From contig NC_079136.1 in assembly GCF_945859705.1 (NCBI RefSeq), positions 93,557,120 through 93,621,119 of the forward strand: 64,000 nucleotides of DNA. Direction: 5' to 3'. Position 1 is the first letter of the stretch, and every line of letters starts with the position of its first letter. Shown here in pieces: positions 37,101 to 49,100 of the stretch. The notes beneath the pieces are model-generated. The model searched no databases. It was not told the DNA's origin and saw only the letters and a program-made list of their open reading frames with translations. Origin of the DNA: Episyrphus balteatus (taxonomy: Eukaryota; Arthropoda; Insecta; Diptera; Syrphidae). A program made the translations under genes and the position numbers.

Positions 37101-40100
37101 AGATTAAACAAAGTTTAAGTGAACCACACCTCATGAAGCATTATTTTTCAAAACAAAATAATGGGTTCAACAGCGAAAAATGCAACTTTTTTTTTGTAGA
37201 AAATACTTAGTGTGTTCAATTTTCCGGACTGTTCCGAACACAAAATTATAGCTTTTTTGCTGTTTGTTGCAGTTGTTATAGAAATTCTGCTAAAATATGT
37301 TTGATCTAATTTAACAGCTTGAATGTTAAACTTAAAAAGAGGGCAAAAACACAAAAAAAAATATAGTTGCATAGTCGTTTTCACGATATCAGTCGTTATT
37401 AAAATTTACTGACTTAAGTTTTTACACAAGTAGGATACATTAAAAGGCAAAATAAGCATCCAATATCGGTTTGTGTTTACCGTTTTGCCGTGAATTTTGA
37501 CATATCGTCGGTGAAACCAGAAAAGTGTGTCACTCCAAATTTTCTGAATATTAGATTTGAATGCCATCTGTTAGACAAACCTGATATCTACCGTTCCTTA
37601 AACATTGTATATATATTTCTATAGTACTATCAATCCATGAAAATACTTTAGCGACATCTTTTGGTAGATCTGCACTTCAATTTTCTGCATAAGGTTCAAA
37701 CATAAAATAAACTAGCGATCCCAGCGGTGGCGACGCAAAACAGAAAATTCTACTTCATGAGAGTACTATAAGAATATACATATATACAATGCCTTAAACT
37801 GGAAATCCCCTTAAAGTTCATAGTTTTTAATTTATTAGCAAATTAGAAAATGAAAACTCATACAAATGCCTTCAAAACGATGTTGTTTTTTTTTTGCTCT
37901 CCTATAAAATTTGCTAAAATGCAGTTACACTCTTTTCTGGTTTCACCGACGATATGTGTTTTCATTTAAAAACCATGATTTTTGGTTCAATTGTAGGTAC
38001 AAATGAATCCAATAATAACAACATATTTCTTGACACCTCTTTTAAGATCAACTGATTCATTCCAACTACAGAAATGATACGATTTTTTATCGCCATGTAT
38101 ATAATCTTCTGCGTTACTTTTGGTAGCCATAAACGCACAATTCCTGAGCGTTAAAAAATAACTTGGTATATGTTGCAAAGTTACCTCTGGCAAGCGCGAA
38201 GTAATCTCGGAATCCGGGTCACGGTATTCCAAAGATTTTTGATGAGCTGAACTCAAAATCCGATGTCATAGTTCATTCAATTAGGAGTCAAATGCAGGAG
38301 AAATAAAAAAAAAAGTTGTGAAGTCAGTAAATTTTGGAATTTGGATGCAGCATTGAAAAAAGATTTGTTCTGAGTATATATTAGACTGATTCAAAAAAAT
38401 TTTTTTTTCTTTTGTTCAAAGCAATGTTGAAAATATTGTTGGAAATGACAAAAAAAAAATACTGTAAAAGTTTCAGCCCTTAATGTTAACATTTAGTACC
38501 GCCGCATCGCAAATTTCTATTTCCCATACGATTTGTATGGGAAAGATTGTGTATTTGTGTTTTATCTTTTTAATGGTTCATCGAAAAGGCTTGACAAAAT
38601 CATTTTCTTTTATAAAATTGTCTGCTCTACAAAAAAGCTTTTATTAATTTTTTTGATTTACCCCCGCGTTTCGAAGTTATTCAACTTTAAAATATAAAAA
38701 GTAATTTTTTCTCATTTTTTTTCGATTTTTTGACGAAATTATTAGGTTTTTCAAAAAATTTGGCAAAATTTTAAAGTATTTGTATTCTATGTTGTGTTTT
38801 GGTTTCACAGATTCCTTTATATAACTCTCAAACCCCTAATACTATCATATTAGATTTTTTCAATAAATTCGAATTATTCATTTTTTCAACTAAAAATTAT
38901 TTTAATTAATTTTTCGCGTCCGTTTTTTTTTAAATTTCATAAATGCAATTTTGTAGAGTGTTCAATTTTATACAAGAAAATGATTAAATCTAGCCTTTTT
39001 GATGACCCATTAAAAAGATAAAAAATTCTAAACACAAATACACAATCTTTCCCATACAAATCGTATTGGAAATAGAAATTTGCGATGCGGCGGTACTAAA
39101 TGTTAACATTAAGGGCTGAAACTTTTACAGTATTTTTTTTTTCGTCATTTCCAACAATATTTTCAACATTGCTTTGAACAAAAGAAAAAAAATTTTTTTT
39201 GAATCAGTCTAGTAGGTATATATACTTTGCGTATTAATTGGTCTTGTGGAGCGTCCGCAATTTTGAAAAACGCATAAGTCTGAATATCTCGAGAACGACT
39301 TGTAACACAGGTTATTCGCAAGAATCTTTCTGATATTTTCTCTAGTACATCATTTTTTTATGGGAGTAACATTTTCCGAGCACCACAAATGGTGTTTTTT
39401 TTTTTGTTTTTAATAACCATTAGATTTAAGTGGGAAATAACTGAAAATGATATTCTTTGTCGTGCTCTAACTCTGAGAGTATTACTCTCACAGGAAAATG
39501 ATGTATATGAGAGAAATAAAGATAGTAATAAATTTCCAACCCGAAAGGTCCTTCTAAATTTTCTGAGTGAAAAGTCGTTCTCGAGATATTGAAAAACGTA
39601 GGCGTTTTTCAAAATGGCGGACGCCCCACAAGACCAATTAATACGCAAACACCTGTGATTTTGCAAAAATCTATGGAAACGTAGCTGGCCTACTTTTTTG
39701 AAAATATGCGCGTCTAAAGGGTATTTAAAAATGGTAATTTTTTTCGTCGTATCTAGAGTACTAAAAATGTTATTAGTACCAATATGCAAAAAAAAAAACA
39801 AAGAACGTATTAATTTAATAAATTAATTTTACTGGGATAATTCATAGGTTTTTAAAAATTACTGCCAAAAACGAATGAATTCCATTGGTTTTATTTTTTG
39901 TTCTTATGTTATATTTTTGTATTGTGTATTTGTATTTTGTATTGTGCGTTACCCAGGGGCGTATACAGGATTTCTTCTTGGGGGGGGTCATGCCAAATTT
40001 TTGTTTACAAAAGTTTTGATAGTAGGCATAAACTTAAAAATGTGCTATTTGAATTAATAAAGTTCGCTCGTTTTGCATTTCCAATCGAACAGTTCAAAGA

Positions 40101-43100
40101 GTTCTAAGAATAACCAAACAAAAACGTTGTGTGATTCGTTTGCTTTTGTTTATGGTTTAGCCTTAAGTTTGACCAATTAAGACCATCCTGTCCTTAAAGT
40201 ACAGTGTAATGTATAGGATGGATTTTTATGCACTTAAAAACGAAAAATATGCCCTTAAAATGTGCTCTTAAAACTTAAAAATAATAAATATGCACTTTCA
40301 ATATGCATGTAAAATATCAATATTTCTTTTAAATTATAAAAAAAGATTTTACGTAACTTTTATGAAATCTGTATACGAAACCATTTCCGAGTTCAAAGAT
40401 GTAACTTTTTGGAAATATTGGTTTTTTTTTTTTTAATAACTAAAATTGTAGAAAATTTACTCTTAAATAATCCAATTTATCATTTGATCGTGTTTTTTAT
40501 GAGTTTGGACAACGTTGGTTTGTCAGTTTTGCACAGCATTTGCTTACGTTTTCTAATTGACTTTCAGTCACTTTTAGTAAAAAATTTCAAGCCTGTAGCT
40601 TCGTTATTTTTGCTAATTTTTGCGAAAATATGCACGAGAAACATGCATTTATTTCCAAAATATATCAAAATATGCAAAAAAAAAATGCAAATAAATGCAA
40701 AATATGCAAATATATGCTCTAACAATTGATTGCCATTTTAAAGGAAATCTCCTGATTCGTATACATAGTTCGTTGCCATGCTTCCAAGGTGTTTCTAAAA
40801 AAATATGCATTTGCATGGAAACCCGATCCCTAGTAATGTACAAGTCCTTCGATTGAATAATTTGCCTTTAAACAACTCATTTAATCAACGCATTGTTTTC
40901 CGCTAGCCCAGAATTATTTTACAAGTTAAAATAAAAATCATATTTATTAAATAACACTGGTAACTTTCAAATTAATTGTGTTCCTAACCTCAGGCAAACG
41001 AATCGCAAAGTTTTGCAAAAACAATTGCAATTGAAAATGCGAATTTGTATTTCCTTTAACACGAGGGGGTTACAGGATTCAAATATGTACCTCTGTCAAA
41101 ATAGTAAAGACATACAAATATTTTTGGCTTAACAGAACATATTAAACAAAATTATGCTAGTTTTAAGGTAGATATCTTTTCGAAATTTCAAACATCAATA
41201 CTAATTAAAGAAATGCTTTAGATCACTTACTAAGGATTTTACAATATTCGGCTCTGATTTCGTCAGCTTTCAGGATTCAGGTATTTATCAGCGGTTTATA
41301 ATATAAAACATATTCAGTTATATTTATTAGACTTTCTTAAATTGATTTTCGAAGGTTATTTTAAGTGACCTAAGCTTGCTTAAATATTTAATTTGCCTTT
41401 AGACAAGGTTGCTTATATTTTTATCTATTATCGGTTTAGTCAAAAAATATTTGGATTTTAAATCCATACAAAACTCTACAACACAGCTTAATTTGTAGCC
41501 TATCAATGCCTTATTTTTATTACCGAACGAATCAAAATAATCCTAATCCAGCATAGCAGTCGCTTAAATATGACCACCTCCCCAAATATGGGAAAATAGT
41601 TGGTTTGAATACCGAAAAATTTTTTCATTTTCGTTCATGTTCTAAAACTTCGACATTTTGAAAATCATCTTTCTCAAAATAATTTTTGGTAGCACATAAC
41701 AATTTCTTGTTTAAGTTTTGAGTTCTTGGGGGGGTCATGACCCCGTGACCCCCCCCCTCCTGTATACGCCGCACAGTGGAACGTCTAGTACAAAATTCCG
41801 GACATTGGGTGAAATTTTTTTTTTCATTCTTGTACATATTTTTTGTTTGTTAATCATAGAAAATTGTCCCTTCTTTCATAATCCACAAGTTATTTTTATC
41901 AAAATGTTTTGGTTTCCAAGATACAGAGTCTCAAGTCGGGACTATTTCACAAGAAAAAAAATGATGTTTTTCTTAGAAATTTTCATACTCTTATATCTGG
42001 CTCATTTTTTAAGATATCTTCTTGAAATAAATTTTGTTGATAAGATACTGATATCTAAAATATATATTTAAGAAAAAATCCTAAAATTTTATTTCTAAAT
42101 AATTCTAAAACACGTTTTTCTATAACCCTTTTTGAAAATTTCTCTTCAACTTTGAAAAGGCTTTTAAAAAAATGCTCACATATGCCCGCTCTCTTAGTAG
42201 TCTAGAATGAAAGCTTAATAGTTCGTGTATAATATTTTAAAAAATTTGGATCCGACCGAATCCGACCCCGTTTTTTAGAGCACCATCTTTATAAATTTAA
42301 CCCTTTAGGTAGTATTTATTTATTTATTTTTTTTATTTTTTCCTATCTGTAAAGGGGAGGGTTGGTGTTATTTGGCTAGCTTAGAGTGACATGGGGTAGT
42401 TTAAACCAAGAATGTAACTACTGAATACATAACGTAAGACAGATTGACCAAAAAAATAAAGAAAGAGTGAGTAAAAACAATTAATTTTTAAGGTTTTTTT
42501 AAGAGTAAAGCACTGTCAGAGTGATCAACGAATGAACGAACTGTAATTTTTTATGCTTATGTATTTTCTAACAAAATCTGGATAATAAAGTAGCAATCTA
42601 ACTAAAGTTTAAATTAAAAAAAAAAATATATATATATTTCAATTTCTAAAGCCCAGTATCCTGCTGAAGCGAAACGGAAATTTGTATAAAAAAACAGCAC
42701 AACGAAAAATTTTGTTATGCTTTTCGTTTCACAGCACACGAGATTGACAAACGATATTATTAGGTACCTGTACTTAAATACTTGGAAAGTTTTCAATAAT
42801 GTTTTTTCTGGTAAAATTCCTTGGTATAAAAGAATTTTGCACTTTGTGAATTTTAATTTCTTCAAAATTATTTTCAAGTTTTAATTTATTGACATTATTT
42901 AATTTTGACTTTCGTTGCTGACTTTGGAGGCTTTTCGCTTCAGCAGCGTACTAGGTTAGCTTAAAATAATGTTATGGCTTCGAAATTAAATTTGTCTTAC
43001 AAAACAATTTGTTCTCGGAATTGTTTCTTATTTAAGAAAATAATATGTATTTTTTTTTTTTTTGGTTTTTCGAAAAATTTAAACTCCAGTTTTTTGTTAA

Positions 43101-46100
43101 GAAATTTGTTCTAAAAATATGTACAATTTCATTTGTTCGTTCATTTGATCATTCGTTGGTCGCTCTTATGTACATTGTACATTTTAATTTGAAATTTTAG
43201 CTACTTGTCTTTCATATTTAGCTGTACATAGCTTTATGATTTTTTGATAAATAATTTTAGTGTATAAGTAGGTATGTATATCGTATTTTGTTTGCTTTGT
43301 TGTTTTTTTTTAATGAATCCATCATTATCTTTTAAATTAATTTCATTATTAAGTTGGCAATATCTATATTTTATCATATTTTTTATGTTTATGTTGGTAT
43401 TTTCATAATAATACCAATTCATTTTTAAATAACACATATTTACATAAGATAATCCTTTTTAAGCTATTTTTTATTCATAATAATTTTTTTGCAAATAATC
43501 CGTATTTTAAAAGACTGTTAACAAAATATGTAAACGCTTTTTTTTTACTTAATAAATAAGACAATAACGTAAAGTATTAATTTTATGTGTAGTAAAATAA
43601 GGATTTGGTAGTTTTTGTATGTTAATAGCTATTTTAAGTAAAAAAAAATTAAAGAACTAAACATTTTTTGTGATTTTTTATTGGATTCAATTCTGCGATT
43701 TTCAAGAAGCAATATAGCGAAAACCGTTTTAGGATCCGTTCATTAGATCAGAAGTTACAGTCCCATGACCACTTTTTCATAGTTTCGATCCACTGTGCGC
43801 CGTTGGCGTTACCATTGAAAAAATGCTATAATAGTTGGTACTTTCACTTAATTTCACAGGATATTTTGGTACTAATTGCCAATCTTCTCTCTCCCTAAAA
43901 AAAACCGGATGATATTTGGACGAAAAGACTTTTTAGTTAGGAACTATATAATAACTTTCGAAATATTGAACTTAAAATTTGGAACATTGTTAAAACAACA
44001 TTGTAAAATCTGTAAAACAAAAAATCTAAAACCCCCATTTTTGGAAAAAAACGTTTATAAATTTTTTTAGAGGGGTCGTATCGGTTCTCATTTCATATTA
44101 TTAAAAAAATACTTAAAAATAATGTGTCATTATGGCCAGATTTTATAGCTTGATCAACTGTCTTCTTCTCCCCACTCTTTTAAAAATAAACCACTACAAA
44201 ATACAGTAAGTATACCCCACAGTGAACGTGGACAACGTATAAATAAAGTGATTTCAACTTTGGCCTGGATGCCAACACATCAACATCGAAATCAATTAAC
44301 ACTTGCACTCAATAATTGAGACAAAATCTTCATTTTTTTTTGTCGTCAGTATTAATAGATGAACAGGTCCACCAAATCCTTACAAATAAGAATCAATAAT
44401 TTTAAAAATATTTCTTAGCCTAGCAAATTCAACAATAGACCACATGTGTAAAAAAGTGTTAAAAAAGTTAGGAGTCCTTAGAAGGACGCGTAAAAACATT
44501 TCAAAAAATAGTGCAATAAAAGTGTTTAATGTAACTGTCAAGCCCCATTTTGAATATTGTCTTCTCTATTTGTGTAACATAATAGGCTATTGATTATGTC
44601 GAAAAAAACAGGGTAATAAGGAACTAAGACGTTCACGGGTTTTTATTGCAGGAATCGTTCAATGATTTATAAAAGAATATAAAACCGCGGAGTGCTATTA
44701 AATGAGAGGGTGGAAACTGAAGATAAGGGTGCAAAAGCCCCCTTTTTGGTTTTTTCAATATACCTCGTAAACCAAGCAAAATTTTGATATATTGCACATA
44801 AAACTTTTTGTAGAGAATTAAATTTCCTATTGGAATAATGTTTTTTTAAAAATTGAAAAAAAAAATTTCATACCAAAATAGTCGAAACAATCATAAAAAA
44901 ATATCAAAAAAATCGATTTTTTGAGTTTTTTTGCTTTTTTACTTGTACATTTTTTTGGGTTGAGATAGACATAAACGTTGCTCCAAACAAAAAAATAAGA
45001 TAAAATTTCCTTCAAAATGCTGTACTCACTAAATTTTTTCATTGAAAATTGACCGAAGTATGGCCATTTTAATCTATCTTTTTTTTCGCATTTTTAGTTT
45101 TACTCAGTAAAACAGAAACATTTGAGGGGAAAGTATGATTACTTAAGCACCAAGAACTGATAATGAGATTTTGTAGAGGGGTTAAATACAATCATTGTTT
45201 ACTATGGGAGGGAGGGTCAATGTCCCCCCGTTTTGGAGGGAGGGGCAATTTTCTAAAAAAAATACTTAAAATTAAAAAAAAATATTAAAAAACAACGGCA
45301 ACACTTACAGTTTTGATTGATACTCTTTTCAAAAGCTAGAATTATACAGTAATTTCGATTGGCAGTCCGGAATCATTCTGAAAGCGTTTTATTCGCACAA
45401 AACTGACAGTTTTGTATGAATAAAATTTTTTCAGAATGATTCCGGACGCTTCCGGACTGCCAATCGAAAACGCCAATAAACTTAATATTAATTTTAAAAT
45501 GAAGTTATTTTAATCAATTATTTTTGAAATAAACGAGTGATTCCGATAAAGAAAGTATTTTGTCTATTTTTCAATTTTCTCAAAAAGTAGAAGGCATAGG
45601 AACATTATGATTTTCATGATTTGATAAGAAATCAATTAAGGAAGTTTACTTTGTCGATCAATTTCGTATTGAGGTCCACAGTCTTTGTGAAAATTGTACT
45701 CAATGTATTTTTAAACTTTTTTTTCACAAGTTTTGACTTTGAAATCGGGTATTTAAAAAACAATTGATTAAAATAACTTCATTTTAAAATTAATATTAAG
45801 TTTATAATTCTAGCTTTTGAAAAAAGTATCAATCAAAACTGTAAGTGTTGCCGTTGTTTTTTAATAATTTTTTTTATTTTAAGTATTTTTTTTAGAAAAT
45901 TTAGAAAAAACAGGGGGACATTGACCCCCCTCCCATAGTAAATAATAATTGTATTTAACCCCTCTACAAAATCTCATTATCAGTTCTTGGTGCTTAAGTT
46001 ATCGTACTTTCCCCTCAAATGTTTCTATTTTACTTGAGTAAAACTAAAAATGCGAAAAAAAGATAGATTAAAATAGCCATACTTCGGTTAATTTTCAATG

Positions 46101-49100
46101 AAAAAATTTAGTGAGTACAGCATTTTGAAGGAAATTTAATCTTCTTTTTTTGTTTGAAGCAACGTTTATGTCTATCTCAACCAAAAAAAAATATACAAGT
46201 AAAAAAGCAAAAAAACTCAAAAAATCGATTTTTTAGATATTTTTTTTATGATTGTTTCGACTATTTTGGTATGGAAATTTTTTTTTCAATTTTTAAAAAA
46301 ACATTATTCCAATAGGAAATTTAATTCTCTACAAAAAGTTTTATGTGCAATATATCAAAATTTTGCTTGGTTTACGAGGTATATTGAAAAAACCAAAAAG
46401 GGGGCTTTTGCACCCCTATCTTCAGTTTCCACCCTCTCATTTAATAGCACTCCGCGGTTTTATCTTCTTTTATAACCCATTGAACGATTCCTGCAATAAA
46501 AACCCGTGAACGTCTTAGTTCCTTTCTAAACTACATAATCAATAGCCTATAACCCAAAAAACTAGACTACAAAAATTGCAAAACAAAGCCATGCGAACAA
46601 TACTAAAATGTGATCGGTATAGCTACGGTGACCATCCGGTTTACCCGGGACTGTCCCGTATTTCTATAGCTTGTCCCGGGTTTTTATTTAAGAAACCCGG
46701 GACGTATAAGTGTCCCGTATTTTGAAATTTGTCCCGTGATTGTCACGTATTTGCAAATTTCCTGATTTTTTTATTCAAAATGTTAATTACTGTGTAAGGA
46801 AAACAAGAAAACAGTGGTTGGAAAATAAAAGTTTTTCTTATTTTACGGATAAAAGCATTAAAAATACTTTTTAGAAGTTAATAACAGAACCTATTATAAA
46901 ATTGTTTTCTTCATTTCTAACTTCCATGTGGACGTTTAAATGATTTCAACGAAAATTTTCCATAAAAATCGTGAAAGAAATCTAGACCCCAAAAAACTTT
47001 TTGAGTAGTGAAATCGAACAGGGAAGAAAAAATCGAATGCCTTGTTCGATTTCACTAGTCAAAAAGTTTTTTTTTATAGAAATAAAAGTATATTTTTCTA
47101 ATGGTTTTTTGTGCGCTGAGCTCGAATCTGAAGTGAGAAAAATTCTATCACATCACGTTTTTGACATATTACCATGCCAAAAATCAGAAAAATAGTGTTT
47201 GGGACGTTCAAAATTCAATATCTCAAAAACTTTGCACGTTAGAGCTATTCTAGTGCTTGATTCAAATTAAAAAGGTCAATGACCATTCGAAAAGTATAAT
47301 TTGGTTTCTATGGAAAATTATTTCTCGCCAATAATACTGTCATTTACGGGAAAATCAATCTTAAAAATCGTTTTTTTGTTTTTTTTTTTTCAATTTCCAA
47401 TATTTTCTAAAACAAAAGTATAGTTTTTCCACACAATCTTTAAAAAACGGTTTTAAGCTAAATAATTGCATTCCAAACATTTCAAAAATCAAAAATTTTT
47501 TCGGTAACTTTTTTGATTGAAAAATAGGCTATTTTTTCAAATTAAATTCGTCAAATTAACTTTTTGCTCAAAAAACATTTTTAATAAATAGAAAACATAA
47601 CAAAGTAATTTTTAACCAAGTTTTGTTAAAATCCAACTATTTTTGTAAAAGATAAAAATAAAAAATAAAAAAATTGTATTTTTGCCTTTTTTTTTCAATG
47701 TTTTTGAGGTTATAGAAAAAAATTGTTTGGGTAAAAGTTGTAGACATTTACACTACCTACAACTTTTGCATTTGACTTTTTTCGATAGGACGTCTAATTT
47801 TGACAGAAATCGTAAAAAACCATGATTTTTGACACCCACCCCACTTTTTCGCCCACCCACCCCCTTTCCCCCAATTTTTTTGTGGGCAATTTATTTTTCC
47901 CCTTTCATATACCATTTATCCTAAATTTTCCCACCACAATTATGCTGCTAATAATTTGTTCAACTTTTGCCTCCTGAAAACCGGATTGGCACTGGTCTAA
48001 TTTGAAATAGGTATCAACAATTTGAATCAATTTAAAAATCAAATATTTATATATGCCAAAACTTATATTTATTAAAATTTAGATGTCAATTATTTTGAAT
48101 GTAACATAAATATCAAATGTAAATTATCATTAAATATAAATGGCCACTGAGCCAAATAAAGTTCAAAATCAAAAAAAATTATTTTTAAAATATTACAAAA
48201 ACAAAAATAAACAAATACAGTGGACGTCCAATATAACGAATACCCGATATAGTGAATTTTCGATTAACGAACGTTTTTTTATATTAAAATTAACATCTCA
48301 AAATAATAGCGAATGCTGATCATAATTTACTATCCGTTAATTTCATAGATTTTTTCAAGTCTTTTGAGCGTAGGTGAAAAAAAAATTTTTTTTTGCGTTT
48401 ACCTGTATTGTATCAACATTGTGTATTTGTGTATTTATATCACATTATTTTATAAATGCCTTTTTTATTTTCAGAACAACAGCTTATCTGAATCGCTTCT
48501 TTGTTCGTCAGGAAGCTCTATAATTGCAATAAGAGCTACTAAAGAAGGTCCTCGCAAAATACTAATCGTCTCCTCGAAAGGAAACCAAATTAATTTTCGA
48601 GATGCAATGACCGGACTTTTGCTGAGATCTTTAGATGTCCCCGACAACCTTCACATATACAGCATTCTTTTGGACGATGGATGTGTCTATTGTGGTACTC
48701 AACGCAGTGAAATTCATCAATACAATTTTACTGTAAGATATTTTTTTTTTTGGTCTCATACTATTCGTATCTTTATTACTTCATGTTTATTTATTAGACT
48801 GGAGGACGTATAGCAATATTTCAATGTGGCAATGGTGCAGTTTCTATGAAATTGTACAAAGATAAATACATATTTGTTGGTTGCTATGATGGATTTGTCT
48901 ATGTTTTGGATAAGACAACAGGATGTCAAATAGGACGGTTTCCAGGATCTGGAAAAATGATTTTGGCACTCGAGATCGCAGGCGATAAAGTAATATTCAT
49001 TAAATCCTTAGTAAAATTTAAAAAAAATTGTATACGTTTTTCTTTCAGCTTATTACATCGGCCAAGGACAATACGATGCAAATTATTGATATACCCAAGT

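Noticed and set aside
39358..39801. 147-codon - strand frame
   Set aside because: Runs through an inverted-repeat element and its flank; no recognisable domain.
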